Source: Streptomyces sp. NRRL S-337
GTDB taxonomy: Bacteria > Actinomycetota > Actinomycetes > Streptomycetales > Streptomycetaceae
Assembly (NCBI RefSeq): GCF_000720175.1
Contig: NZ_JOIX01000023.1
Coordinates: 1 to 64,000 of the forward strand
Reading direction: 5' to 3'
Length of the DNA stretch: 64,000 bases
Position 1 is the stretch's first letter, and the number at the start of each line of letters is the position of its first letter. Both the position numbers and the translations under genes were made by a program. This document shows, one piece after another, positions 1-9,269 of the stretch. The notes beneath the pieces were generated by a model. The model was not told the origin of the DNA and made no database searches. It was given only the letters and a program-made list of their open reading frames with translations.

Positions 1-62
1 CAGAAGACGGCATACGAGATAGGAGTCCGTCTCGTGGGCTCGGAGATGTGTATAAGAGACAG
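1..62 (+). other. Illumina Nextera i7 adapter (artefact)
   Basis: Bases 1-20 match the 3' part of the P7 flow-cell adapter, 21-28 (aggagtcc) match a Nextera i7 index (N705 as I recall it), 29-43 match the Nextera read-2 primer, and 44-62 are the 19-bp Tn5 mosaic end. This is library-preparation sequence left on a contig end, not part of the genome. Anything called across bases 1-62 is spurious. Confidence 0.98.
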
Positions 63-172
63 GCCCCACACCAACTGCGTACCGGCGTTGATGCAAGAGC
101 GATGACGGGGCGGACGGTGGGGCGGGGCGCTGTTAGCCTCACGGTCCCTGACCCACAACGGAGGAGACGTAC

Positions 173-658
173 GTGCGCAAGGCAGCACAGATCGCCGGGG
201 CGGCAGCCATCGCCGCGATGCTGCTCAGCGGTTGCGGAAGCAGCGGCGGCAACGGCAGCGACAGCAAGCCGAGCAAGACGCCGGAGGCTCCGACGTCGAC
301 TCCGGGAGGTGCGGACAAGCCCGCGAGCCCGAAGGCGGTCGAGGGGGCCTGGAAGGCCGGTACGGACAGCAGCCCGCTCGTCCTGGTGATCACCAAGGGC
401 ACGGTCGCGTTCAGCAACGGACACAAGTCCGCGTGTCTGGGCAAGGTCCAGGAGATGGCCGGGATGACCATGGCCGCCCTCAAGTGCACCGACGGGGACA
501 CCACCCGCACCATGGGCACGCTCAAGGCCGGGTCGGACGGCAAGACCCTGACCGTCGACTGGAAGAACGGCCCCACCGAGAAGTACACCAAGACCGGCGA
601 CGGCAGCATGAAGATCCCCGACATGCCCGAGCTGCCGAGCGGGATGCCCAAGAGCTGA
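173..658 (+). CDS. small secreted lipoprotein, unknown function
   Basis: 161 residues. The N-terminus is a lipoprotein signal: K3, a hydrophobic Ala-rich stretch, then a lipobox L18-S19-G20-C21, so the mature protein should be lipidated at Cys21 and anchored on the outer face of the membrane. A Gly/Ser/Pro-rich linker (22-55) precedes a compact C-terminal domain (about 60-155) with two Cys, perhaps a disulfide, and a beta-rich composition. The GTG start at 173 has a good ribosome site (ggagg) about ten bases upstream; a GTG start is normal here. It ends before a strong hairpin that separates it from the convergent nuo operon. I do not recognise the family. Its promoter may be partly lost at the contig end. 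Confidence 0.85.
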   Translation: MRKAAQIAGAAAIAAMLLSGCGSSGGNGSDSKPSKTPEAPTSTPGGADKPASPKAVEGAWKAGTDSSPLVLVITKGTVAFSNGHKSACLGKVQEMAGMTMAALKCTDGDTTRTMGTLKAGSDGKTLTVDWKNGPTEKYTKTGDGSMKIPDMPELPSGMPKS

Positions 659-709
659 CCGCCCACCCCGCCGGACCGACCGCTGGTGGGTCGGCCGCCG
701 TGCACGGCG

Positions 710-756
710 AACGGCCGCCGTCCGGAACCCCCCGAGGGCTCCGGACGGCGGCCGTT
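710..756. terminator. bidirectional terminator hairpin
   Basis: A perfect 17-bp inverted repeat (710-726 with 740-756, 13-base loop) lies between the stop codons of two convergent genes, the lipoprotein gene and nuoN. There is no long T-run, which is usual for terminators in high-GC actinomycetes. Confidence 0.85.
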
Positions 757-840
757 GCCGCATGGGGTGATGCGAGCACCGCGAACGCATCCGCGGTTCC
801 GGTCCGGCGGTCGGCCGGGCCGAGGCCGGCCGACCGCCGT

Positions 841-2493
841 TCAGCGCACGAAGACTCCCGCATGCCCTGCCAGGTCGAGGAAGTACTGCGGCGCCAGGCC
901 CAGGACCAGGGTGGCGGTGACGCCGACGGCGATGGCTGTGGAGGTCAACGGGCTGGGCACCGCCACGGTCGGGCCTTCGGCCTTGGGCTCGTTGAAGAAC
1001 ATCACGACGATGACGCGGATGTAGAAGAACGCGGCGATGGCGGAGGAGATCACACCGACCACCACCAGCCAGCCCGCGCCGCTCTGCGCGGCCGCCTTGA
1101 AGACCGCGAACTTCCCGGCGAAACCGGAGGTCAGCGGGATGCCGGCGAAGGCCAGCAGGAACACCGCGAAGACCGCGGCGACCAGCGGCGAACGCCGGCC
1201 GAGGCCGGCCCACTTGGACAGCTGGGTGGCCTCGCCGCCCGCGTCCCGCACCAGGGTGACGACGGCGAACGCGCCGAGCGTCACGAAGGAGTAGGCGCCC
1301 AGGTAGAACAGCACCGAGGAGACGCCGTCCTTACTCGTGGCGATGACACCGGCGAGGATGAACCCGGCGTGCGCGATGGAGGAGTACGCCAGCAGCCGCT
1401 TGATGTCGGTCTGGGTGATGGCGACGATCGCGCCGCCCAGCATCGTGATGATCGCGACGCCCCACATCACCGGCCGCCAGTCCCAGCGCATGCCGGGCAG
1501 GACGACATACAGCACCCGCAGCAGCGCACCGAACGCGGCGACCTTGGTGGCGGCCGCCATGAAGCCGGTGACCGGCGTCGGGGCGCCCTGGTAGACGTCC
1601 GGGGTCCACATGTGGAACGGGACCGCGCCGACCTTGAACAGCAGGCCCATCAGCACCAGCGCCCCGCCGATCAGCAGCAGTGCGTCGTTGCTCATCGTGC
1701 CGGCCAGGGCCGGGTCGATCTGCTTGGCGCCGTCCGAGACGACCTCGGCGATCCCGGCGTACGTCACCGTGCCCGCGTATCCGTAGAGCAGGGCGACGCC
1801 GAACAGGAGGAAGGCGGAGGAAAACGCGCCGAGGAGGAAGTACTTGAGCGCGGACTCCTGCGACAGCAGCCGCTGGCGGCGGGCGAGAGCGCACAGGATG
1901 TACAGCGGGAGGGAGAAGACCTCCAGCGCGACGAAGAGCGTCAGCAGGTCGTTGGCCGCCGGGAAGATCAGCATGCCGCCGACCGCGAAGAGCAGGATCG
2001 GGAAGACCTCGGTGGTGGTGAACCCGGCCTTGACGGCGGCCTGTTCGGCGGCGCCGCCGGGGACGGCCGCGGGCTGGGCGGCGAAGGAGTCCACGTGTCT
2101 GCCGTGTGCCGCCGGGTCGAGCCGACGCTCGGCGAAGGTGAAGACGGCGATCAGGGAGACCAGCAGGATCGTGCCCTGGAGGAACAGCGCGGGGCCGTCC
2201 ACGGCGACGGCACCCATCGCGGCGACATGGGCCTTGGACGAGCCGAAGCCGGCGGCTGCCAGGCCGATCACCGCGGCGAACGCGGCGGCCAGCGCCACCA
2301 GGGACAGCAGCAGCTGGGAGTAGTAGCGGCTGCGGCGCGGGACGAAGGCTTCGATCATGATGCCGAGCACCGCGGCCCCGAGGACGATCAGGGTGGGCGA
2401 GAGCTGGGCGTACTCGATGTGCGGCCCCGGGATCTTGCCCGGTGCTCCGGCCGCCGCTGTCCACAGGCTGTGGACACTTGCCACGGAACTCAC
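841..2493 (-). CDS. nuoN: NADH-quinone oxidoreductase subunit N
   Basis: 550-residue polytopic antiporter-like subunit of complex I, one of three (with NuoL and NuoM) thought to move protons across the membrane. The protein is almost entirely hydrophobic, about 14 membrane segments, with the conserved Lys- and Pro-rich segments of the family (for example the stretch ending FKVGAVPFHMWTPDVY). It is the last gene of the operon. The GTG start at 2493 overlaps the nuoM stop by four bases (GTGA), indicating translational coupling. Length is slightly above the enterobacterial NuoN, as usual in actinomycetes. Confidence 0.97.
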   Translation of the reverse strand: MSSVASVHSLWTAAAGAPGKIPGPHIEYAQLSPTLIVLGAAVLGIMIEAFVPRRSRYYSQLLLSLVALAAAFAAVIGLAAAGFGSSKAHVAAMGAVAVDGPALFLQGTILLVSLIAVFTFAERRLDPAAHGRHVDSFAAQPAAVPGGAAEQAAVKAGFTTTEVFPILLFAVGGMLIFPAANDLLTLFVALEVFSLPLYILCALARRQRLLSQESALKYFLLGAFSSAFLLFGVALLYGYAGTVTYAGIAEVVSDGAKQIDPALAGTMSNDALLLIGGALVLMGLLFKVGAVPFHMWTPDVYQGAPTPVTGFMAAATKVAAFGALLRVLYVVLPGMRWDWRPVMWGVAIITMLGGAIVAITQTDIKRLLAYSSIAHAGFILAGVIATSKDGVSSVLFYLGAYSFVTLGAFAVVTLVRDAGGEATQLSKWAGLGRRSPLVAAVFAVFLLAFAGIPLTSGFAGKFAVFKAAAQSGAGWLVVVGVISSAIAAFFYIRVIVVMFFNEPKAEGPTVAVPSPLTSTAIAVGVTATLVLGLAPQYFLDLAGHAGVFVR

Positions 2494-4148
2494 TTCGCGG
2501 CCTCCACATCTTGATCACTCGCGGCGTGACCGGTCCGGCCGCTGCCGGGCACGGCGTTCACCTGCGCAGTGGGCTTGGGGTCCTTCTTGTCCACGACGGA
2601 CAGGGTGTGCTCGACCGCCGGGTTGACGAGGTCGGTGAGCGGTTTGGGGTACACGCCGAGGAAGAGCAGCAGCGCGATCAGCGGCGCGACCACCACCAGT
2701 TCCCGGGCCCGCAGGTCGGGCATGGCGCTGACCTCGCTCTTCACCGGCCCGGTCATCGTCCGCTGGTAGAGGACGAGGACGTAGAGCGCGGCGAGGACGA
2801 TGCCGAGGGTGGCGATGACGCCGATGACCGGGTGGCGGCTGAACGTGCCGACCAGGACGAGGAATTCGCTGACGAACGGGGCCAGGCCGGGCAGGGAGAG
2901 GGTGGCCAGGCCGCCGATCAGGAACGTGCCGGCGAGCATGGGGGCGACCTTCTGGACGCCGCCGAAGTCCGCGATGAGCCGGGAGCCGCGGCGGCTGATG
3001 AGGAAGCCGGCGACCAGCATCAGGGCGGCGGTCGAGATGCCGTGGTTGACCATGTAGAGCGTGGCGCCGCCCTGGCCCTGGGACGTCATGGCGAAGATGC
3101 CCAGGATGATGAAGCCGAAGTGGGAGATCGAGGCGTAGGCGATCAGCCGCTTGATGTCGCGCTGGGCGACCGCGAGCAGGGCGCCGTAGACGATGCTGAT
3201 CAGGGCGAGGATCAGGATGACGGGGGTGGCCCAGCTGCTGGCCTGCGGGAAGAGCTGGAGGCAGAAGCGGAGCATGGCGAAGGTGCCGACCTTGTCGACC
3301 ACGGCGGTGATCAGGACGGCGACGGGGGCGGTCGATTCGCTCATGGCGCCGGGCAGCCAGGTGTGCAGCGGCCAGAGCGGGGCCTTGACGGCGAAGGCGA
3401 AGAAGAAGCCGAGGAACAGCAGGCGTTCGGTGGTGGTGCCGAGGTCCAGCTGCCCGGCCGCGCGGGCGTCGACGATCTGCGTCAGGGAGAAGGTGCCGGT
3501 GCCGAGCTGGTCGGCGGTGACGGCGTACAGCCCGATGACCGCGGCCAGCATGATCAGTCCGCCGGCGAGGTTGTAGAGCAGGAACTTCACCGCCGCCTGC
3601 GACCTGCGGCCCGCGGAGCGTTCCTCGCCGTCGGCGCCGGCGCGGTCCCCGAAGCCTCCGATGAGGAAGTACATCGGGATCAGCATGGCTTCGAAGAAGA
3701 TGTAGAAGAGGAAGACGTCGGTGGCCTCGAAGGAGATCACCACCATCGCCTCGACGGCGAGGATCAGGGCGAAGAAGCCCTGGGTGGGCCGCCAGCGCCG
3801 GTTGGGCGTTGCCTCCTCCAGCGTGTCGGCGTCGTGCCAGCCGGCCAGGATGACGAACGGGACGAGCAGGGCGGTCAGCGCGATCAGGGCGACCGCGATG
3901 CCGTCGACGCCGAGTTCGTAGCGGACCCCGAAGTCGCGGATCCAGGCGTGCGATTCGGTGAGCTGGAAGGGGCCCTTGGCGCCGGGGTCGAAGCGGAACG
4001 CGACGACCAGGGCGAGCGCGAAGGTGAGGAGGGAGAAGAGCAGCGCGAGCCATTTGGCCGCGGTGCGCTTGGCGGCGGGCAGCGCGGCGGTGGCGATCGC
4101 GCCGATCGCCGGTACCACGGCCGTCGCCGTCAGCAGGGGAAACGACAT
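2490..4148 (-). CDS. nuoM: NADH-quinone oxidoreductase subunit M
   Basis: 552-residue integral membrane subunit of complex I, related to cation/proton antiporters. Family hallmarks are the segment APLWPLHTWLPGA, with the conserved Lys (VKAPLWPLHTW) and Pro residues of a discontinuous helix, and the ISHFGF segment. It sits between nuoL (three bases upstream) and nuoN (four-base overlap). ATG start. Residues 460-552 end in a soluble Pro/Gly/Lys tail. Confidence 0.97.
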   Translation of the reverse strand: MSFPLLTATAVVPAIGAIATAALPAAKRTAAKWLALLFSLLTFALALVVAFRFDPGAKGPFQLTESHAWIRDFGVRYELGVDGIAVALIALTALLVPFVILAGWHDADTLEEATPNRRWRPTQGFFALILAVEAMVVISFEATDVFLFYIFFEAMLIPMYFLIGGFGDRAGADGEERSAGRRSQAAVKFLLYNLAGGLIMLAAVIGLYAVTADQLGTGTFSLTQIVDARAAGQLDLGTTTERLLFLGFFFAFAVKAPLWPLHTWLPGAMSESTAPVAVLITAVVDKVGTFAMLRFCLQLFPQASSWATPVILILALISIVYGALLAVAQRDIKRLIAYASISHFGFIILGIFAMTSQGQGGATLYMVNHGISTAALMLVAGFLISRRGSRLIADFGGVQKVAPMLAGTFLIGGLATLSLPGLAPFVSEFLVLVGTFSRHPVIGVIATLGIVLAALYVLVLYQRTMTGPVKSEVSAMPDLRARELVVVAPLIALLLFLGVYPKPLTDLVNPAVEHTLSVVDKKDPKPTAQVNAVPGSGRTGHAASDQDVEAAK

Positions 4149-4151
4149 GGC

Positions 4152-6098
4152 TCAGACACCCCTCATCAGCAGGGTCGCGGCGACGAGTACGGCGGCCCCG
4201 CCCAGCATCTGGACCGCGTAGGAGCGGACGAAGCCGCTCTGCAACTGGCGGAGCAGGCCGGAGAGTCCGCCCATGGAGGCGGCCGTGCCGTTGACCGCGC
4301 CGTCCACCAGGGTGTGGTCGAGCTGGACGAGGGTGGTGGTCAGGTGGCCGCCGCCGCGGACGAAGACGATGTCGTTGAAGTCGTCCTGGAGGAGGTCGCG
4401 GCGGGCGGCGCGGGTGAGCAGCGAGCCGCGGGGGGCGAGCGACGGGACCGGCCGGCGGCCGTACATCAGCCAGGCGACGCCGACGCCGAGGAGGAGGACG
4501 GCGATGGTGGCGGCGGTAACGGTCGTGGCGCTGACCGGGGGGTGACCGTGCGCGAAGGAGGTGACGGGCTCCAGCCACTTCACGAAGGCCTCGTTGAGGC
4601 TGAACAGGCCGCCGGCGAAGACCGATCCGATGGCCAGCACGATCATGGGGAGGGTCATGACCTTCGGCGACTCGTGCGGGTGCGGCGGAGCGTACTCGCC
4701 CCTGGTCTCGGCCGCGGGCTCGACGGAGGGCTGGTCGGGCGACGGGGTGGGTGCCTTGCGCCAGCGCTCCTCGCCGAAGAAGGTCATCAGCATCACCCGG
4801 GTCATGTAGAACGCGGTGATCGCGGCGCCCAGGAGGGCCGCGCCGCCGAGGATCCAGCCCTCTGTGCCGCCCTTGGCGAACGCCGCCTCGATGATCTTGT
4901 CCTTGGAGAAGAAGCCGGACAGGCCGGGGAAGCCGATGATCGCGAGATAGCCGAGGCCGAAGGTGACGAAGGTGACCGGCATGTACTTGCGCAGGCCGCC
5001 GTAACGGCGCATGTCCACCTCGTCGTTCATGCCGTGCATCACCGAGCCGGCGCCGAGGAAGAGGCCCGCCTTGAAGAAGCCGTGGGTGACCAGGTGCATG
5101 ATCGCGAAGGCGTAGCCGATCGGGCCCAGGCCGGCGGCCAGGATCATGTAGCCGATCTGCGACATCGTCGAGCCGGCGAGGGCCTTCTTGATGTCGTCCT
5201 TGGCGCAACCGACGATCGCACCGAAGAGGAGGGTGACCGCGCCGACCGCGACGACGGCGGTCTGGGCGTCCGGTGCGGCGTTGAAGATCGCCCCGGAGCG
5301 GGTGATCAGATACACGCCGGCGGTGACCATCGTGGCGGCGTGGATCAGGGCGGAGACCGGGGTGGGGCCCTCCATGGCGTCCCCGAGCCAGGACTGCAGC
5401 GGTACCTGGGCGGACTTGCCGCAGGCGGCCAGCAGCAGCATCAGCCCGATGGCGGTGAGCTTGCCCTCGGAGGTGGCGCCGGTGGAGGCGAGCACCGGGC
5501 CGAACGCGAACGTCCCGAACGTCGTGAACATCAGCATGATCGCAATGGACAGGCCCATGTCGCCGACGCGGTTGACGAGGAACGCCTTCTTGGCGGCGGT
5601 GGCCGCGCTCGGCTTGTGCTGCCAGAAGCCGATGAGGAGGTACGAGGCGAGGCCGACGCCCTCCCAACCGACGTACAGCAGGAGGTAGTTGTCGGCGAGG
5701 ACGAGCAGCAGCATCGCCGCGAGGAAGAGGTTGAGGTAGCCGAAGAAGCGGCGGCGCCGTTCGTCGTGCTCCATGTAGCCGATCGAGTAGACGTGGATCA
5801 GTGAGCCGACGCCGGTGATCAACAGGACGAAGGTCATGGACAGCTGGTCGAGCTGGAAGGCGACGTCGGCACGGAAGCCGCCGACCGGGATCCAGGTGAA
5901 CAGGTGCTGGTGCAGCGCCCGGTGGTCGGCGCTCCTGCCGAGCATGTCGGCGAAGAGCGCCACCCCGACGGCGAACGACGCCGCCGCGAAGAGGGTGCCG
6001 AGCCAGTGGCCGGTGCGGTCGAGCCGTTTTCCGCCGCACAGCAGCAGGGCCGCACCGACCAGCGGTGCCGCGACGAGCAGCGCGATCAAGTTCTCCAC
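4152..6098 (-). CDS. nuoL: NADH-quinone oxidoreductase subunit L
   Basis: 648-residue membrane subunit, the distal antiporter-like protein of complex I with the long lateral helix expected in its C-terminal third. Seen in the sequence: the N-terminal segments with [16 protein letters not shown], the motif [29 protein letters not shown], and about 16 hydrophobic segments. The GTG start at 6098 follows nuoK by 13 bases. A Pro/Glu-rich cytosolic loop around residues 430-460 is the only non-hydrophobic stretch. Confidence 0.97.
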   Translation of the reverse strand: MENLIALLVAAPLVGAALLLCGGKRLDRTGHWLGTLFAAASFAVGVALFADMLGRSADHRALHQHLFTWIPVGGFRADVAFQLDQLSMTFVLLITGVGSLIHVYSIGYMEHDERRRRFFGYLNLFLAAMLLLVLADNYLLLYVGWEGVGLASYLLIGFWQHKPSAATAAKKAFLVNRVGDMGLSIAIMLMFTTFGTFAFGPVLASTGATSEGKLTAIGLMLLLAACGKSAQVPLQSWLGDAMEGPTPVSALIHAATMVTAGVYLITRSGAIFNAAPDAQTAVVAVGAVTLLFGAIVGCAKDDIKKALAGSTMSQIGYMILAAGLGPIGYAFAIMHLVTHGFFKAGLFLGAGSVMHGMNDEVDMRRYGGLRKYMPVTFVTFGLGYLAIIGFPGLSGFFSKDKIIEAAFAKGGTEGWILGGAALLGAAITAFYMTRVMLMTFFGEERWRKAPTPSPDQPSVEPAAETRGEYAPPHPHESPKVMTLPMIVLAIGSVFAGGLFSLNEAFVKWLEPVTSFAHGHPPVSATTVTAATIAVLLLGVGVAWLMYGRRPVPSLAPRGSLLTRAARRDLLQDDFNDIVFVRGGGHLTTTLVQLDHTLVDGAVNGTAASMGGLSGLLRQLQSGFVRSYAVQMLGGAAVLVAATLLMRGV

Positions 6099-6111
6099 TT
6101 TGGGCGACCCC

Positions 6112-6411
6112 TTACAGCTTCATCAGGCTGGCGTCGTCGACCGAGGCCGTATGACGGGTGCGGAAGATCGTCACGATGATCGCCAGGCCGACCACGACCT
6201 CGGCCGCGGCGACGACCATCGTGAAGAAGGCGATGATCTGGCCGTCCAGATTCCCGTGCAGGCGGGAGAAGGTGACGAAGGCGAGGTTGCAGGCGTTGAG
6301 CATCAGCTCGATGCACATGAACACCACGATGGCGTTCCGCCTGATCAGCACCCCGGCCGCGCCGATGGTGAACAGCAGGGCGGCGAGATAGAGGTAGTAG
6401 ACCGGGTTCAT
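6112..6411 (-). CDS. nuoK: NADH-quinone oxidoreductase subunit K
   Basis: 99-residue, three-helix membrane subunit of complex I, the normal length for NuoK. The conserved glutamate of helix 2 is present in [19 protein letters not shown], and that of helix 3 in [13 protein letters not shown]; both belong to the proton-coupling axis. The ATG start overlaps the nuoJ stop (ATGA). Confidence 0.97.
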   Translation of the reverse strand: MNPVYYLYLAALLFTIGAAGVLIRRNAIVVFMCIELMLNACNLAFVTFSRLHGNLDGQIIAFFTMVVAAAEVVVGLAIIVTIFRTRHTASVDDASLMKL

Positions 6412-7271
6412 TTCTTGGCCCCCTCCTTGTGCTCCTTCGGCGACGCGCCACCGGACGGCGGGGCTTCGGGCTGCTCGCCGGAGCCGCGGCCGAGCCAGTC
6501 CTCGGAGCGCCGCTCCAGCGCCTTCAGCTCGGCGAGCGACTCGCGGGAGACGTCCCGGATCTGGCCGCGGGCGCGCAGTGTCGGATTGACGGTCAGCTCG
6601 GACGGGGTGCCGTCGGGCAGCAGGCCGGGGATGTCCACGGCGTTGTGCCGGGCGTAGACGCCGGGGGCGGGCAGCGGCGGCACCTGCTTGCCTTCGCGGA
6701 CGCGGGCCTCGGACTGCTCGCGCTGGGTCCTGGCGCGCTCGGTGCGCTCCCGGTGGGTGAGCACCATCGCGCCGACGGCCGCGGTGATCAGCAGGGCGCC
6801 GGTGACTTCGAAGGCGAAGACGTACTTGGTGAAGATGAGCGCGGCCAGGCCCTGGACGTTGCCTCCGGCGTTGGCCTCGCCCAGGCCGTTGAACTCCTTG
6901 AGGGAGGCGTTGCCGATGCCGGCGATCAGCAGGATGCCGAAGCCGAGGCCCAGTCCGGCGGCGAGCCAGCGCTGGCCCTTGAGCGTCTCCTTGAGGGAGT
7001 CCGCGGCGGTGACGCCGACGAGCATGACGACGAACAGGAACAGCATCATGATCGCGCCGGTGTAGACGACGATCTGCACGACGCCGAGGAAGTACGCGCC
7101 GTTGGCGAGGTAGAAGACCGCCAGGACGATCATGGTGCCGGCGAGCGACAGGGCGCTGTGCACGGCCCGCTTCATCAGGATCGTGCCGAGGGCGCCGACG
7201 ACGGCGACGATGCCCAGGAGCCAGAACTGGACGGCCTCGCCGGTGGAGGCCGCGGCGGCGAGGGAGATCAT
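6408..7271 (-). CDS. nuoJ: NADH-quinone oxidoreductase subunit J
   Basis: 287-residue membrane subunit of complex I. The first 170 residues hold five hydrophobic segments, including [20 protein letters not shown], the conserved pi-bulge helix 3 motif of NuoJ. The last 110 residues form a charged, Pro/Gly-rich cytosolic tail, longer than in E. coli NuoJ (about 184 residues) but common in actinomycetes. ATG start overlapping the nuoI stop by four bases (ATGA). Confidence 0.97.
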   Translation of the reverse strand: MISLAAAASTGEAVQFWLLGIVAVVGALGTILMKRAVHSALSLAGTMIVLAVFYLANGAYFLGVVQIVVYTGAIMMLFLFVVMLVGVTAADSLKETLKGQRWLAAGLGLGFGILLIAGIGNASLKEFNGLGEANAGGNVQGLAALIFTKYVFAFEVTGALLITAAVGAMVLTHRERTERARTQREQSEARVREGKQVPPLPAPGVYARHNAVDIPGLLPDGTPSELTVNPTLRARGQIRDVSRESLAELKALERRSEDWLGRGSGEQPEAPPSGGASPKEHKEGAKK

Positions 7272-7885
7272 CGCTCGGTCACCTCCCCCGCGGCGGGCTC
7301 CTGCGGACCGGTCGTGGCCGCGGCCTCCTGGGGCTTCTCGCCCTTGGAGCGGGCCACTTGGCGGACCGTCCCCGGGGCGGCCTCGGTCACCAGGCCGCTG
7401 TAGTAGTCCTTCTCCGTCATGCCGGGGTGGATGGCGTGCGGCGTGTCGACCATCGTGTCCTCCAGGCCGGCGAGCAGCTCCTCCTTGGTGTAGATGAGCG
7501 AGGCGCGGGACCGGTCGGCGAGTTCGTACTCATTGGTCATGGTCAGTGCGCGGGTGGGGCAGGCCTCCACGCACAGGCCGCACAGGATGCAGCGCAGGTA
7601 GTTGATCTGGTAGACGCGGCCGTAGCGCTCGCCGGGGGAGTAGCGCTCCTCGTCGGTGTTGTCCGCGCCCTCGACGTAGATCGCGTCGGCCGGGCAGGCC
7701 CAGGCGCACAGCTCGCAGCCGACGCACTTCTCCAGCCCGTCGGGGTGGCGGTTGAGCTGATGGCGGCCGTGGAAGCGCGGCGCCGTCGGCTTCTTCTCCT
7801 CCGGGTACTGCTCGGTCAGCCGCTTCTTGAACATGGCCTTGAAGGTCACGCCGAAGCCGGCCACGGGGTTCTGGAACTCAGGCAC
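7268..7885 (-). CDS. nuoI: NADH-quinone oxidoreductase subunit I (ferredoxin-like)
   Basis: 205-residue peripheral-arm subunit that carries clusters N6a and N6b on the way to quinone. Two classical 4Fe-4S motifs are intact: [12 protein letters not shown] and [13 protein letters not shown] chose the GTG at 7885 (protein starting [15 protein letters not shown]) because homologues begin there and a purine-rich site (aaagggggg) precedes it; an upstream in-frame start would add 21 non-conserved residues inside nuoH. With this start it overlaps the end of nuoH by eight bases. Confidence 0.96.
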   Translation of the reverse strand: MPEFQNPVAGFGVTFKAMFKKRLTEQYPEEKKPTAPRFHGRHQLNRHPDGLEKCVGCELCAWACPADAIYVEGADNTDEERYSPGERYGRVYQINYLRCILCGLCVEACPTRALTMTNEYELADRSRASLIYTKEELLAGLEDTMVDTPHAIHPGMTEKDYYSGLVTEAAPGTVRQVARSKGEKPQEAAATTGPQEPAAGEVTER

Positions 7886-9269
7886 CGTCGCCCCCCTTTC
7901 CGTCGATTGCGTTTCCGTCACTGACAGTGTCCACCTGGCCACTGACAATCAACTCGCGGTCTCCCCCGCGCGGGCGCCGGCGCGGCACCGGCGGCAGGCT
8001 CTGTCCGGGCAGCGGTGGCACCGGGAACCCGCCGGCCATCGGGTCGAACGCCCCCTCGCCGTCCGGCTCCTCCTCCTTCTCGCCGCGCCGGAAGAAGTCC
8101 ACCAGCAGGGAGATCAGCAGCAGCGCGACCGCGCCGCCGGCGACGTAGAGCACGATCTGGGAGAAGTCGTAGCCCTCGTTCTTCAGCGCCCGGACGGTGG
8201 CGACGAGCATCAGCCAGACCAGCGAGATCGGGATGAGGACCTTCCAGCCCAGCTTCATCAGCTGGTCGTAGCGCACGCGGGGGAGCGTGCCGCGCAGCCA
8301 GATGAAGAAGAACAGCAGCAGCTGCACCTTGATCGTGAACCACAGCATCGGCCACCAGCCGTGGTTCGCGCCCTCCCAGAACGCCGAGATCGGGTACGGG
8401 GCCCGCCAGCCGCCGAGGAAGAGGGTGGTCGCGACCGCCGAGACCGTCACCATGTTCACGTACTCGGCGAGCATGAACATCGCGAACTTGATGGACGAGT
8501 ACTCGGTGTTGAAGCCGCCGACGAGGTCGCCCTCGGACTCCGGCATGTCGAACGGCGCCCGGTTGGTCTCCCCCACCATCGTCGCGATGTAGATGAGGAA
8601 CGACACCGGCAGCAGCAGGATGTACCACCTGTTCGCCTGCGACTCCACGATGGTGGAGGTCGACATCGACCCGGAGTACAGGAAGACCGAGGCGAAGGCG
8701 GCGCCCATCGCGATCTCGTACGAGATCATCTGCGCGCACGAGCGGAGACCGCCGAGCAGCGGGTACGTCGAGCCGGAGGACCAGCCCGCCAGCACGATGC
8801 CGTAGATGCCGATCGACGCGGTGGCCAGGATGTACAGGATGCCGATGGGCAGGTCGGTCAGCTGCATCGTGGTGCGCTGCCCGAAGATCGAGACCTCGTT
8901 GCCGGCCGGGCCGAACGGGATCACCGCGATCGCCATGAACGCCGGGATGGCCGCCACGATCGGCGCGAGGACGTAGACGACCTTGTCGGCCCGCCGGACG
9001 ACCAGGTCCTCCTTCAGCATCAGCTTGATGCCGTCGGCGAGCGACTGGAGCATGCCCCAGGGCCCGTGCCGGTTGGGGCCGATGCGCAGCTGCATCCAGG
9101 CGACGACCTTGCGCTCCCACACGATGGAGAACAGCACCGTCAGCATCAGGAACGCGAAGCAGAAGACCGCCTTGACGACGACCAGCCACCACGGGTCGCG
9201 GCCGAACATCGACAGGTCCTCCTGGGCCAGCGCGGTCTGCGCGGCGGCCAGTTGACCGAGCTGCATCAT
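7878..9269 (-). CDS. nuoH: NADH-quinone oxidoreductase subunit H
   Basis: 463-residue membrane subunit that forms the quinone-binding channel at the foot of the peripheral arm. Typical motifs: [21 protein letters not shown] near the start and [21 protein letters not shown] in the middle, both lining the quinone path. About eight hydrophobic segments, then a 70-residue soluble Pro/Gly-rich tail. The start is the ATGATG at 9269/9266 overlapping the nuoG stop; a longer in-frame reading would intrude 120 bases into nuoG. Confidence 0.96.
   Translation of the reverse strand: MMQLGQLAAAQTALAQEDLSMFGRDPWWLVVVKAVFCFAFLMLTVLFSIVWERKVVAWMQLRIGPNRHGPWGMLQSLADGIKLMLKEDLVVRRADKVVYVLAPIVAAIPAFMAIAVIPFGPAGNEVSIFGQRTTMQLTDLPIGILYILATASIGIYGIVLAGWSSGSTYPLLGGLRSCAQMISYEIAMGAAFASVFLYSGSMSTSTIVESQANRWYILLLPVSFLIYIATMVGETNRAPFDMPESEGDLVGGFNTEYSSIKFAMFMLAEYVNMVTVSAVATTLFLGGWRAPYPISAFWEGANHGWWPMLWFTIKVQLLLFFFIWLRGTLPRVRYDQLMKLGWKVLIPISLVWLMLVATVRALKNEGYDFSQIVLYVAGGAVALLLISLLVDFFRRGEKEEEPDGEGAFDPMAGGFPVPPLPGQSLPPVPRRRPRGGDRELIVSGQVDTVSDGNAIDGKGGDGA

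Noticed and set aside
232..6039. Very long open frames opposite nuoN-nuoL (for example 232-2514 plus and 2515-6039 minus, 760 and 1174 codons)
   Set aside because: They are shadows of high-GC genes: Arg/Gly/Asp/Pro-rich, no conserved domain, and they run across the real gene boundaries.
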